Shown in pieces: positions 31,921 to 43,980 of a DNA stretch of 64,000 bases. A program made the position numbers and the translations under genes. Below the pieces are notes generated by a model, which had not been told where the DNA came from, searched no databases, and saw only the letters and a list, made by a program, of their open reading frames with translations. This DNA comes from Diadema setosum (taxonomy: Eukaryota; Echinodermata; Echinoidea; Diadematoida; Diadematidae), in NCBI GenBank assembly GCA_033980235.1, contig CM067067.1, forward strand, positions 25,891,603-25,955,602, written 5' to 3'. Positions within the stretch are counted from its first letter, which is position 1, and each line of letters begins with the position of its first letter.

Positions 31921-32818
31921 AACAACGACGACGGTAACAACAAAGAATTTCAAAATTGGTAGGTGTAAGTTGGAATAAACCTCAACGTAGCATTCGTTTA
32001 GGATGAGACTGCATTTGTGCACAACCACAATATACTGTTGCCAAGATCTGTAATTATTGATATTACTATCACTTCCCGTTTCACTGCGAGGTCATTAAAG
32101 GGGCATTCCAGATGATCTTCGTACTATTCATAAATCGACAGCTCCATATATCGATTTGTGAAATTTCTTGTGGTCCTTGCGCAGAGAAACCAATACTCTG
32201 AAAATCTTAAACAAATTACATTGGACAGTGTTGATGACATATAGGAGCCTCACATTTTTTAATTATTTCAGAAATGTACTTATACCGCTTGCTTAACAAG
32301 TTCACCTGTATGAAATCTATGTGCATGTCTTCTTCTTTCGTTCTGCTTCCTTGAGCCCCCATTTATATGCATTCTTATATGGTGAGGCTGCCATGTCATC
32401 ATCCTTGTTCATTGCAATTCGTTATAAATCTTGATAACATTCAGTTATTCCTCACCCCAATCACTATAAATTCTAAAAATCTGTACTCGGTAGAACTAAT
32501 TTATTGTTCAAATGTAAAAGTCTGAATATCACCTGGAGGTCTCCTTTTGTATTGCTTGTTCGTCCTGTTTTCACTGTACAGGGAATGTTAACTTGTACTC
32601 AATGCGATGCCACTTTATTCGAGTCACATGGTGTGTGTTAGGTGTCGTTTTCACTTTTTTTCTGTTATCAAAACTCACGAGAAACGAGGGATTCTTTTTC
32701 TGCCTGGTATAGCCTGGCAGCATGGCCCTGATGTTTCCTTTCAACAATGTTCAAGTTCCTGTCGAATACAATAGCCTGTCCGCGGCTTACCGCATAATAT
32801 TATGAGAATGACACCCCA

Positions 32819-32821
<3 letters not shown>

Positions 32822-32866
<45 letters not shown>
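32822..32866. repeat. (GT)n microsatellite
   Basis: Uninterrupted GT dinucleotides. Confidence 0.95.
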
Positions 32867-32868
<2 letters not shown>

Positions 32869-33230
32869 TGTGTTCTTGTTGTTGTTTAATGTACAAAATC
32901 AGTTTCAACACTAAACGATATGCCATCTATAACCTGATCACATGAGAGCAGATAACAATGTGACATATAACACGTAATATTGACATTATCTGACAAAAGA
33001 CAAGGTAGGAGTAATAATTATGGCTAGCGCTCGTGACACTGTGTTACTGACTAATACGTAATGTCCAAACACCCCATTGTTATAGGGCCTCGACGAAGTT
33101 ATCAGTTTTATGACATCGAAGTGATAATTCTTGATAGCATTCACTTTATAATTTATCTTCTTGAAGTGGGTTTGAGCACCAGTCACGTGTAAGTGCATTC
33201 GCGGGGGTGTTATGTTTCCAAGGGGTGCGT

Positions 33231-33775
33231 ACACTGCAAAAAGTCCGGTGTTAAATAGTGAACACCGAGCTGGTGTTAAATTTTCGGTGCTCATTTATGG
33301 TGTTAAATTACACCTCCGGGTGTCATTTCCAAATTTTAAACTGTTTTTTGAAGAGTTTCTTAGTAACTGCACTAAAGTGTCTTCTTGTTGATTTTTTATC
33401 TAAACAAGACGATCAAGAATTTTACATTTTAAATACTACATTTTGAAAAAATGTGAAAATAAATTTACACCAAAGTAACACCAGCTGGTGTGGTCCCTTA
33501 TTGAAGCTGGACGGGTGTTTAAACCATTGATATTAACACCAGCAAATATCAAATCAACACCATGTGGTGTCATTCTTTAATTAACACCAGTACAGTGTCA
33601 AAATAACACCAGGTATAACAGTGTCAAATTAACGCCACGAAGTGTCAGGTGAACACTTTTCAACACCATCACAGTGCATTTTTAACACCTGTGGGTGTGG
33701 TCCTTTATTGAAGTTTGATCGGTGTTAGATTTAACACCAGTGGTGTTAAATCTAACACCTATGTTTTTACAGTGT
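33231..33775. mobile_element. ACACTG-ended MITE with internal GGTGTTAA repeats
   Basis: Ends ACACTGCAAAAAGTCCGGTG and CACCTATGTTTTTACAGTGT are imperfect inverted repeats. The interior has many copies of TAACACCAG and GGTGTTAAAT in both orientations. Confidence 0.7.
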
Positions 33776-34134
33776 ATGGTTGGTGTGTGTGTGGGGGGGG
33801 GGGGGAGGGTTGGATGAGATGTGATGAGATGGGTGTGGATGGGGAAAAGAATGGGTTGACTTATGTTGCCGACTGAAATATTATTGATATTCAGTACTTT
33901 GTCCATGAATTTATGGTAAAGTTTTAGCGTATTTCGGTGTTCATTGAATCACACCCTACGAGACTAACTGTTGTATATATACAATTCAGATAATAGAATT
34001 ATCATTCAATCCTGATAATGAACTTGTATTGTGTACTGAGTATAAACATGCATGTACCAGGTGCAAATCAAATACAACTGGCATCATCATTAACGCCCTA
34101 TACTCCCTCCCCCCTCACTCTCTCTCCGACACCC

Positions 34135-34145
34135 ACACACACACT

Positions 34146-34177
<32 letters not shown>

Positions 34178-34215
34178 AAAACTCACACACACGCACACAC
34201 ACACAAACAAGCACA
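34135..34215. repeat. (CA)n microsatellite, interrupted
   Basis: ACACAC runs with short breaks. Confidence 0.95.
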
Positions 34216-34404
34216 CAAAGATGCCCCCGGAGTAAAAAAAAAAAAAATAATAATAATAATAACCACGATAATACACTTCTGAAAACTGGTATATGTTATC
34301 CTTACAGCTAGGCTATAAGAAAGAAAGGCGTGATTCAGACTTGTAGTTAGTAAGTCCTATAAGAATTTAAAACTATAAAAAAAATAAAAAAATAAAAAAA
34401 TTAA

Positions 34405-34560
34405 AGGCCACTCCCGGCCGTTATAAAAAAGTCCTCGGGACCGGCAATTTTCTTTCGTTAATATCGAAATTTCGCATTTGCTGAAAGATTATTATACAAA
34501 ATATGTAACATGAATTTTGCTTCATTGTAACGAGTATTTCGTTATAATGGAATGCACTAT
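34405..34560. mobile_element. GTTATAACG-type MITE, copy 2
   Basis: Contains AAGTCCTCGGGACCGGCAA and CATTGTAACGAGTATTTCG then TTATAATGGAATGCACTAT. Its left end is eroded. Confidence 0.65.
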
Positions 34561-35055
34561 AATTGCTCCTTGAAGAAAGATAGACTATCGCGTCTCCTCG
34601 ATCCTTTAATGCCAGCTACAACAAAAACAACAACAACTACTACTACTACTACTACTACTACTACCACTACTATTATAATTGAACGGAAAACATGGCTTCA
34701 TTGTTTCGTAAATTAAGTGCCTGGTGACATTTAAGTACACTATGTATATATAAATACACTCCTCCCGCGTTTAGAGAATGATCTGCAAAATGTCCAATTT
34801 ATATGGCGCACACAATATCAGCGTGGTAACGGGTTGAATGTCGCTGAATGATTTTACTTTACTTTCCTGTAAGAAGTATCTTTCCATCTTTCAATGTCCT
34901 CGTAGTGGATTTATCAAAGGCAAATGTGTTTTCTCCAATTTTTAGGCGTGGAAGTTGACTCTTTCATTTCAAGTTATACTATTTCATACATCTATAGACA
35001 ATCACATCGATTATTCTGTGGCAAATTCTGCTGGATCTAAACGTTTTCAAAAGGA

Positions 35056-35185
35056 GAGAGAGAGAAAAAAAGATATGAAGAAAAAGAAGAGAAGAAGAAG
35101 AGATAGGAGGCGGAGAAGGAGAGAACAAGAAAAAGAAGGAGGAGGAGGCGATGGCGGTCGGGATGACGGAAGACGAAGGAAATTA
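35056..35185. repeat. Purine-rich (GA/GAA/GGA) tract
   Basis: One strand is nearly all A and G. The Lys/Arg/Glu-rich open frame over it is composition-driven. Confidence 0.85.
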
Positions 35186-36266
35186 AATGTTGTCATAACC
35201 ATTATTGTTGTTGAAGGGTTGAAGTATCACCTAGTACATCGCGAGCAGGCAAAGTGAAGGAGCACGTTCAATTAATAACACTGGCAGTGTCTTGAACAAG
35301 AGATGGCGCTCTGTTGTTTCAGCAGATGTCACTTTCCTGACTCCTGGACAGTTCAATGTACAGTACAGTACGTACCTGAAAAGTGAGTCCTATTATAAAT
35401 ATACTAAGTACATTGATACACGATAATGAACGTGTTGTGATAATGCTTGTTTAAGTCATTCTGTGCCAGGGACTTTGGACAGTGTGTACAGCGCTGTAGG
35501 GTTTTCTGCGTCAATGAAGTTTTTCCTGTATAACATAGGGCCTATACTTTAAATATAATAATTATATACAGCATGAAATATTCATAATCATAATTATACA
35601 GCATCAAAGCGAAACATTACGATTTCCCAATAAATCAGTGTCACATAATTTCTAGTTATTTATTTGCATAAAACCGCACTTGGCTATACGTACAAAGAAA
35701 ATAATTACCCTTAAACGTAGGCCCTATAATATGTTATGTCGGATTCCGAGCATAATTATCATGTTTTAGAACTGCTTTAGCAATGACCTCTCTTATACAC
35801 ATTGGATTATTTCTTGATGCAATCAGGTCCATGATGCAATAGAGATGTTATTGTGAATCAAACCGCCGAAAAAGCATGAACCTTCTGGTCTTACTAAAAA
35901 AATGGCACAGTACAAAGAGTGCTCAAGACATCATTACATCTTTGTTCCGCTCCTGGCGAACAACTATCTTTATAATTCATTATGTAGGTCCTTTGCATAA
36001 ATCTCTCGCCTGTATGATCTTAATGTAGTGTTGAACCATACTAACATCACTGACAGTAAATCAATCCCATAAATTCATTAAAATAATAATCACTATGAGT
36101 GTTTTGTGTGTATGTGTGTGTGTTTTGTGTGTAAGTGTCTCAGATATCACTTTACAGCCTTGCCTTAACCCCTATATTGCTAAACAAGGTAAGTGCCAAA
36201 GTGTGTCTCGCCCATCAACACAGAGTAATTCGCACAGAAGAAATTAATGTTTTTCTAAATTCTGGA

Positions 36267-36790
36267 AGTTCATTGACCCCGCCTATGACCTTTGACCTTG
36301 AGGTGACCTTCAATTCCCCAAGGGACATTTACCAGCCAAGTTTGGTCACAAACGGACATTTACATCAAAAGTTATGAGCCATAATCGAAACGCACCGTAA
36401 AAACTTCGCATTGGGCCCTTAAAAGTTCGTTGACCCCTGTCTGTGACCTTTGACCTTGTGGTACCTTCAACTCCCAAAGGGACATCTACCATCACAGTTT
36501 GGTAACAAACTGATACATACATCTAAAGTTAATGAGCCATAATCGAAACGCGCCGTAGAAACTTAACATTGGGCCCTAAAGTTCATTGACCCCTGCCTAT
36601 GACCTTTGACCTTGAGGTGACCTTCATGCTTGGTAAAATGTGTAACGTTGTATAACCACTCTTCCCTCCAAGTTTGATTGAAATCAAAGTCCTCAGTGGA
36701 GAGTTATTCAAGTTTTTGTAGCGTTACGGACGGACGATGGGCAGACAGACGCCGCAGGCGATCCCTTTAGTCTCCCCGCACCTCCGGTTG
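36267..36790. repeat. Three tandem ~156-bp units with DR1-like motifs, ending in a GGAC run
   Basis: Units begin near 36271, 36428 and 36584, each with TTCATTGACCCC, TGACCTTTGACCTTG and CCAAGTTTGGT, AGTTATGAGCCATAATCGAA. It ends with TTACGGACGGACGATGGGCAG. Same plan as the element in MTPAP intron 3 and the one at 60.9-61.4 kb. Confidence 0.75.
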
Positions 36791-36821
36791 GCTCGACAAA
36801 AAATCTTTGATGAGATGTTGT

Positions 36822-36990
36822 GACTCAGTGGATAAGACTACGGACCATCAATCACAAGGTCCCGGATTCGAGTCTCATGACTCGGCGGTTGTGCCCCTAT
36901 AGATTAAGTTAATCCTCATTGCCTGATGCTTCGATCGTGGGGATCTTCGGTATACCGCGGTTACTTGCTTATAAACATTAATTGCTTCCT
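36822..36990 (+). repeat. tRNA-derived SINE
   Basis: TGACTCAGTGGATAAGAC (A-box-like) and GGATTCGAGTCTC (B box) lie about 45 bp apart, followed by a non-tRNA body shared with the 15.1-kb copy. Confidence 0.65.
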
Positions 36991-37167
36991 CAGGGGTAAC
37001 GGAAAACAATGCAAAAACTCAAAATATCAAAACAAACTAAACCTGACCTTCAGAGTAGATCTCTCCGTAGAACCATGTTTGCAAACATCTATTGTGTGTC
37101 CATGGAAATCACCATGATGAGTCCAATCGGCATTTCGTGCGCTTTATAAATTTCACGCGTGCAGATG

Positions 37168-37273
37168 CAGTGGCGGGTTGGGGGGGGGGGGGGGCGCACC
37201 GGCCCCCTTTGGTTTTGTGGAAAATAAAAGAAATAAAAAGAAATAAACCGCAAGGGGGCACGTGCGCCCCTCT

Positions 37274-37304
<31 letters not shown>

Positions 37305-37439
37305 TAAAGACCGTAAGTGAGGAAAAATTGCACGGGGATCTTTTTTTTTTTCTTCTTGTCAACTGATTAAACCCAGAAGTGGAACCAGAAGTATTTTTGC
37401 GCCCCTCTCCCCTTTACGGAATTCCTGGATCCGCCACTG
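37168..37439. mobile_element. GTGGCGGATCCAGG-type MITE, copy B
   Basis: Starts CAGTGGCGGGTTGGGG and ends AATTCCTGGATCCGCCACTG. The interior holds AAATAAAAGAAATAAAAAG, shared with copy C. Confidence 0.75.
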
Positions 37440-38069
37440 AGATGTTACAGCATTTTGTAAGATATTACGTTATCATTATACTTATTTTCTCATCCTACGT
37501 GAAATCGACTGAAAATTGCCCGGACGGTGTAATTATCAGTCATAGTAATCTATTGTTTATCATTATTGTAAATATTGTGGCTATTAGCAGTTTCATTACA
37601 ATGCTAGTAGGCCCTACATACAAATCATCGTCATCATCTACAGAGGGAGCACAGTGAAGAAGATGCGTGATTTTTCAGCTCTCTAGCCAGGTGTATAAAT
37701 GGGCCCCATGCAACGTTGTAGTGTAATAATAAAACGGTCCTAAGGCAGCAGTATACACGGAAAAGTCTACCCTGCCATGGATAAATAAGACCATATAATT
37801 ACTATTATCAAGACCGTGTGCATCCGTTATTGCTTTTACCATGACCAGTATGATAATCTATATCATTTTTCCTTGACACAATCACATTTATCACCACCAT
37901 CATTACTGCTTTATAAAATCATGATTATAATTTAAACGACTACTCCTACTCCCTGCATCGTTTTGCTTCTTTAATCAAAAGCTCAAGGACCCTTCGATGC
38001 TTAACATATAGGTTTATAGTCAAATTTGCCTTTGGAAAGTATATAGAATAGATCTAATCATTATATGCG

Positions 38070-39368
38070 CTATTTCTTGAAGATTTCAGCAACATTAATT
38101 GTGTCATGTTCGCCTCTTTGCCTAAGGTAGTGACATTTTGTCAGGTCCTTGGTAAGCAGGGAAAGGTCAATAGCCTTTGCCTCGGTTTTCCACGGGTAAT
38201 TCCTGTTAGCTTGCTTGTTGACACCAGTACCTGAGCTGGACATATCACCTTTACCTCCATGGCTCTCTGCGACCCCATCGCTCGTGTCAGCCTGGTCTGT
38301 TCGACGGAGACTCGCATGATGACTTTGATCAGAGCGGTCTTTCGCCTGCCAGGCTGGTCTTCGCGGTCGTAATCGGAGTACGCGTCCGCCCGGCAGATGA
38401 TAGCGACCGGTCAGTGGGTTTGGCGATTGTACACCCATAGCGTTTGTCCACGCTTTCGACGCGGAAGATTCTTCCGGTGGCTTGGGGTTCTTGCCATTAT
38501 TCATCGATATTATTCCTGTTGCTGCAACTTTGAATGATGGTTTATACACAGCTTTTCCGATGGATACTTGAGATACTTTGATTTCTGTTGCTGCTGGGAT
38601 CACCCCTCTGGACTTATGGCCGGTGTTTGGCCTGGATATTGTTCTTGTTGACGACTGCGGACGGCCATTTCCCTGACGACCATTACTTGGAGTAGAGCGT
38701 CCACTGAGCCGACTTGACGAGCGCGAAGATTCCATTATCATGCTACTCATTGAGTGAAACTCTTGAAGGGATTTCGGCTGCAAAAGGTAGTCCATTTCAT
38801 CGTCGGTCAGCTCCTTCAGCTGAGTCGTGCTCCGCGGTGTCCGTTGCGGAATGGTGAGGCGAAGGTGTTCCGGCGAAAGAGTGACTATTGCGCTTCTGTG
38901 TGCAGAAAGTTGCGACTTAGCCCGTCCGCGTGGCAAGGCAAGTTCTTCAATCCGACTGAGACTTCCGGAACGCCCTGGTCTCGATTTCTCACTCCTGGGC
39001 CTCTTCGCTTCGCGATCCACACTAGGAACGTTGGAACATGACTTAGACCGTTCTCTCTCCACAACAGCGAGAGGTAGAATTTCAACTTCAAGGTTTGACT
39101 CGTTTCCCTTATCACAGTCCGATTCATCTTCATCCTTCGCTGAGAAATTATATTTCTTTCTTAGGGCTATCACCTTGTCTTGGAGACGAAGTTTCTCTCT
39201 CTTGATCAATTCTTGAGCGAGGGAATTGTCAAGGAAACGGACTCGTTTAGTCTTTTTGCCGACACTGGCACTCCCGCTGCCGTCGTCCATTGACAATCGT
39301 CGTGTTTTTACCATTATCGAGTTCATTTTGTTGAAGTCACCATTGTTACAACCTTTCAAACGAGCCAT
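38070..39368 (-). CDS. Basic disordered 432-aa protein with PP1-docking motif, function unknown
   Basis: A single uninterrupted frame of 433 codons, far longer than chance here, with balanced coding-like composition unlike the AT-rich flanks. I do not recognise the family. Visible: a PKA-type site KTRRLS (R23, R24, S26) followed by KTKRVRFLDNS, where K41-R42-V43-R44-F45 fits the RVxF consensus for binding protein phosphatase 1. A charged, coiled-coil-prone stretch follows at about residues 46-75 (AQELIKREKLRLQDKVIALR). The rest is rich in Ser, Arg, Pro and Gly with many SR/RS-like clusters (SSRSSSRLSGRSTPSNG), indicating disorder. No signal peptide or membrane span. Start chosen at 39368 (good context, ATCATGG). 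The frame is open further up to 39548, but a TATA element at 39574-39581 puts transcription start near or inside that extension. PP1 binding is an inference from the motif. The gene could be one exon of a larger one. Confidence 0.7.
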   Translation of the reverse strand: MARLKGCNNGDFNKMNSIMVKTRRLSMDDGSGSASVGKKTKRVRFLDNSLAQELIKREKLRLQDKVIALRKKYNFSAKDEDESDCDKGNESNLEVEILPLAVVERERSKSCSNVPSVDREAKRPRSEKSRPGRSGSLSRIEELALPRGRAKSQLSAHRSAIVTLSPEHLRLTIPQRTPRSTTQLKELTDDEMDYLLQPKSLQEFHSMSSMIMESSRSSSRLSGRSTPSNGRQGNGRPQSSTRTISRPNTGHKSRGVIPAATEIKVSQVSIGKAVYKPSFKVAATGIISMNNGKNPKPPEESSASKAWTNAMGVQSPNPLTGRYHLPGGRVLRLRPRRPAWQAKDRSDQSHHASLRRTDQADTSDGVAESHGGKGDMSSSGTGVNKQANRNYPWKTEAKAIDLSLLTKDLTKCHYLRQRGEHDTINVAEIFKK

Positions 39369-39572
39369 GATTAGCACGCTGGTGGAAATGTAGTTATTAC
39401 TTTGGTTTAAAACCACAGCTCGTGGCAGGCCCCATGCACGGCAGATGATATGCCTTGAGCAAAATATCGGAATCAGAAAACCGGCATCGTGAGCTGCATC
39501 TCTGGACGACAACTTACACCATATCTGATAGTCCACAGTTCTGATCACATTTCCGCAGCATGTCCATGAGCT

Positions 39573-39582
39573 TGTATATAAG
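39573..39582 (-). promoter_or_regulatory. TATA box upstream of the PP1-docking gene
   Basis: Minus strand reads GCTTATATACAAGC, about 205 bases before the chosen ATG. It is the best core promoter match in the spacer. Confidence 0.4.
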
Positions 39583-39599
39583 CAAAAATGCCAATGCTC

Positions 39600-41160
39600 G
39601 GAAGAAATAACATAATTCTCACATTTGGTACAAGCAGAATTTCTCCCCTCACATTATCATTTGCTCATAATCGCAGAAGTATATGAAGTATATCACTGGA
39701 TGTCTCCATACTGGAATTTTGAACAGGTAACCTGAACTCCTAAGGATGTGAAAAAAACCGCTTTACACAACCGTTTGATCGCATGATTCGGATGTTTCGG
39801 TGGTACAGCAGTCCTTCTCTAGAATTGCTTGAACAAATGTAAATATTCTACATGGGACTGCCCCACGCCACTCTGACACGAAGTCTAAACCAACTCTGTC
39901 ATGGTATCAGAAATGCTGAAGTCCAAAGTGTGAAACTCGTAGCAAATGAAGATTATGATTGGGAGGGGGTTGATTACGTGCCCCCAAACATGTAAGTGCG
40001 TCCTGGATTACCTTTCCACAATTCAGGCATCCCTCTCCGATTGGACATTGTGTCTTTTGATGCTCTATTGAAAGACCTTGTCAGTCCATCCAAATCAAGT
40101 ATAAAGTCCTACATCACGATCCAAGTTGCACCCAATTAGATGACTATTCAGATATTCTCACTGCATGAATCACGGATAACGGTCGACGTTATTTCCGAAG
40201 TTCCACATCCGTCGAAGCTCCTGCTATCTTATCCGTTTCGAGATCCCATACAGTGATAAATTTAAAGTCACAAACTCAAATCCTTCATCTGCGCTAACAT
40301 TGTTGTTGTTGTTGTTGGTTTTTTTTATCGGAGCCATGGACAATATCGATGGATATATCCTTCATCTTCTTCCTCTTCTTTTTTCCCTCCTAGTATTCTC
40401 GCGCTCCATGAGTGAGATAAATAATCCGTTGGCACTGTTAATAATACACATCTTGCCCACCGATTAAAGCCTCCCTTTGCAAGATGCATATCTTACAATC
40501 ACGCACGAGATGTTTCGCCTTAGGCGACATTCATTTGCCAAATCCTTCCGTAAGTCAGCATCTGTTTTGCCCACAGAACGTCTTCTTTTTGTAGCGATGG
40601 TAGTTATCGTAACGAGGAACAAACAAACTCCAAAGTCTACACTGTAGACGATCTTTTTTTTTTTTTACATGTTTCTCAGGATGTTCACAAACTGCACATG
40701 GGATTTTCCGAGGTTATCATCAATGTCTAAAGTCGGCAGCTACACCTAATCTAGGATGTTGGTTTCATGAGGTTACCCGCGCTCTAGAGGTGCTAACTTC
40801 CTCGGTAAGATCAGGTCCAATCACATGGAGATCAAGACCATCTTGACATGGCAACATGGAGCAGTGTCGAGTAGATTATATCAGCATCAGATGCACAACA
40901 TTCAGATCGCAAGTCACACTTCTACTAATTATAATCGGAAGTCATAACCGTGCCGTGCGTCCGTTTCAAGCTGAATCTTATTATAGTGGTGTCTATTCTT
41001 GACAAGACATGAATCTTACATGATGTCAATCTATTGCTGATGTAGTTTAGAATGGTACAAATCAGGCGTACTAAATCTCGCCTTGTGACTCGATGTACTG
41101 AAAATCGAGCATGAAAAAGTTTGTTCCAATTCTTTATTTCGTTCGCTCCATCTCTTTCTC
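39600..41160. other. Spacer without recognised genes
   Basis: No splice-bounded coding segment, inverted repeat or SINE could be supported. It may contain upstream regulatory DNA of the gene at 38-39 kb. Confidence 0.4.
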
Positions 41161-42561
41161 ACACAGACACACACACATCTATTTACTCTGTTCTTTCTTT
41201 CCAAAATCTCTCCCCCCCCCCCCCCTCTCTCTCTATTTGTTTCTCAGGCTTCTTTCACGATAGTTTCTGTAAATGAACATGTCGCTGGAAGCATCTTCGT
41301 CGCAATAAAGCCCAAATGTACACAACCCATCTCATTATTGTGAAAGCGTCGGTATTACGGGTATGACGCGGTAAATAGTGAAATCCTCCACTATATTAGC
41401 TTCATGGCAAGATATAATGGCAGTCTTGTGGGGCCAACTTAGCCGGTAAATCAAACATGATTGATTCTGTTTGCAAACAGCTCTCACCTGGCGACCAGTA
41501 GGGCAACCGGCAATGTAGTGAGTGGATTCGATGAAGGAATTAGCGGTTCAATCCTAAGACGTTTGCAATGAGTCTAAATCCTTACGAACGCAGCCTCGCC
41601 CGAGAAATCGATTAATCATGATGTTGTTTAAGGAAATCAGTCTGCTCTTGCACTGAAAAAACAAGACAAAAGCAAAAACAGAAAGATAATGTGGGAAAGC
41701 ACTGTGTATAGGTGCTCTTTTTGAATTTGAAGGAGATACAATTACTATCAGAGCTATCCCCAAGCAGTACAATAGGGACATTACTGTCATTGTCATTCTT
41801 GATAATTGATGTTGCTCATCCAAATATTGATGGAAACGAAACTTAGATACATCAACGCCATCATTTATTAGACAGCCCCAACCTCATCCTTGACATCCTT
41901 GTAAAAACCACACTATACACTATATATCATGTTTCCATTTTCATTTCATCGTTAAAAAAAGGAAACGCATGGTAGTACATGTAGATTCAATCAGTGAAGC
42001 GCATAAGTGGTTATAATCCTAACACGAAGATACAATACTTCGAGTGATCAAAGCATACAGTCTCCTACAACAGATGCTGTGCAGTTCACATCTCCGCCAC
42101 GAAGGGGAGGTTAGACACTCCTGTCTAAGCCGGTGTTTTTTTGTTTGTTTAATCGTTTATCAGGAAATTTATGTAAAAAAACAAATAAACAAACAAACAA
42201 ACAAAACAATATAAAACAGAAAACCAGGAGAGGATCTGAACCATATTTACAGGAAAGTTAAAAAAATGAACCAAAACAAAAATCATTGTTTTCTGGCTGT
42301 GGTCAAATCCCGGTCTGTATCGAGGATTAAAAAAAACCCCCAAAACACACACACTGTGAGATGGAAGATGTTTCAATATAAACCAACATCCCCCAAACAA
42401 AAAAGAATACCTGGGATACTTGATGGAAATTGCACAAATCCGCAAGTCATCCTATTTGATGAGATCTCGCACATAAATGTGCTCACTGCACACACACGGG
42501 GTTTAGAATGCAAAGCTACAAGACAGAGCAAGCACAAACTTGTTATCAGGGCCTGTTACCA

Positions 42562-42712
42562 GGGCCCTGTTGCATAAAAAAGAAGGTGCAATCAAACATA
42601 AGTCAAAAAATCAAACACAAGTCAGGTATCAGCCAATCAGAACTGAGTATTCAGAGATCTATGTTTGATTTTCTGACTTACGTTTGATCTGAACTTTGAT
42701 GCAACATGGCCC
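42562..42712. mobile_element. GGGCCCTGTTGCAT-ended MITE
   Basis: Inverted ends GGGCCCTGTTGCATAAAA and TTTGATGCAACATGGCCC, with arms carrying CAAACATAAGTCA and TGACTTACGTTTGA. About 150 bp, fully foldable. Confidence 0.8.
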
Positions 42713-42775
42713 AGGTATGCCAACCTCGTAAATAGCATTGCAGAATATTCTGAAGGCCTAAACGATCATCTTGTA

Positions 42776-42835
42776 TGTGTGTGCGTGTGTGTGTGTGTGC
42801 GTGTGTGTTTGTTTGTTTTTTGTTTTTACAACAAC
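42776..42835. repeat. (GT)n-rich tract
   Basis: GTGTGT runs with C and T interruptions, followed by TTTG repeats. Confidence 0.9.
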
Positions 42836-43059
42836 AAAAGACATTTTCACCTTTCCTGCAAGAGACATGAATAGTACAATATAAAACAAAACAGTACAAA
42901 ATACAGCCCCCCCCCCCCAAAAAAAAAAAAAAAAAAAAACCACACACACCACACACTGGCATCTCTGTTTACCAATCATACACTGACTACAGGTATAGGT
43001 GAGCTACAATGTATATCTTACAACAAATCAAGGATGTTCAAATTAAAGAATTCTGGCAT

Positions 43060-43262
43060 TTAGCTGTCTTTATTGCAATTGATTGGCAAACTGCTCTACA
43101 ATGATGTAAATAAGCACCGATTACTCAGTGTTTTAGCAGTAGTCATGATAAAAATCATGGGCATACATACTCAGATGGGACTCGAACCAACAATTTCCTG
43201 ATTACCTGACAGGCATTGCATCTGCTAGACTACCAAGCTTTCTCCAGACAGCTAGTGATGGT
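43060..43262 (-). repeat. tRNA-derived SINE
   Basis: On the minus strand, AGCTTGGTAGTCTAGCAGAT (A-box-like) is followed by GTTGGTTCGAGTCCCATC (B box) and a body reading CTACTGCTAAAACACTGAGT then GGTGCTTATTTACATCAT. The body is shared with both ends of the element in MTPAP intron 3. Confidence 0.7.
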
Positions 43263-43884
43263 TCTTATCCTTTATACCAACTAATACTGTGTATCTGGAT
43301 TCTTGTGTCATTTTTTTTCTTTTTTTTAGCAACATGTTGACAAGTTGCGCTATACAGACATAAATAAACATCCATTATTCAGTATTTTAAAGGCAGTCAG
43401 AATTCATTAACTCATAAATTGATTCATACACATGCTATCAAGTCCCCAATATTGGTAATAAGAATGTAACTGACTTTCTACACAATTCAGCAGTACTGTT
43501 TCATCTTATTTATGTTGCTTTATTTCATTCCATCCCCCTTTTTTTTTTGCCAAATGCTTGTACACAATACATGTGAGTAACTTCACACCCTCAAAAACTA
43601 CATATTAACTTTAATCAAAGGCCAATTTATATGCTGGTGAAAATATTTCTGTCTGCCCCCTTTACTAATGCAGGATTAATGTCAACCAAAACAGCATGAA
43701 TGCTTATCACAGTTCAATAAGATTTACATTCATTCATATTTATGGCAGTGGTGTTGTGCAAGTACAAGTGGCAGCTTCAAAATCATCCCTTTTCTACCAG
43801 ACGACCCCACCATTACTATTACCATGGCATTTCCATGTAACCATATACTCCTGGTTCAAGAGGGACGCAGCGGCTAAACCCTGT

Positions 43885-43980
43885 TTTACAAGTATGTATA
43901 CATTGAGCAAGATTTGAACCAATGACCTCTTCTTTTAGAGTCTAGACCCTCATGCACTATACTACAGTAACCAAAAAAAG
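43885..43980 (-). repeat. SINE head fragment
   Basis: Minus strand TATAGTGCATGAGGGTCTAG and ATTGGTTCAAATCTTGCTCA resemble tRNA A and B boxes. A piece of the SINE body occurs near 43330-43395. Confidence 0.5.

Noticed and set aside
34955..35257. Lys/Arg/Glu-rich 100-codon frame
   Set aside because: It covers a purine-rich simple tract and the peptide bias follows from base composition.
38754..39216. Plus-strand frames of 95 and 129 codons
   Set aside because: They are antisense shadows of the minus-strand 432-aa coding frame.
39369..39548. N-terminal extension of the PP1-docking protein (60 more codons)
   Set aside because: A TATA box at 39573-39582 places transcription start at about the extension start, and the ATG at 39368 has the better context.
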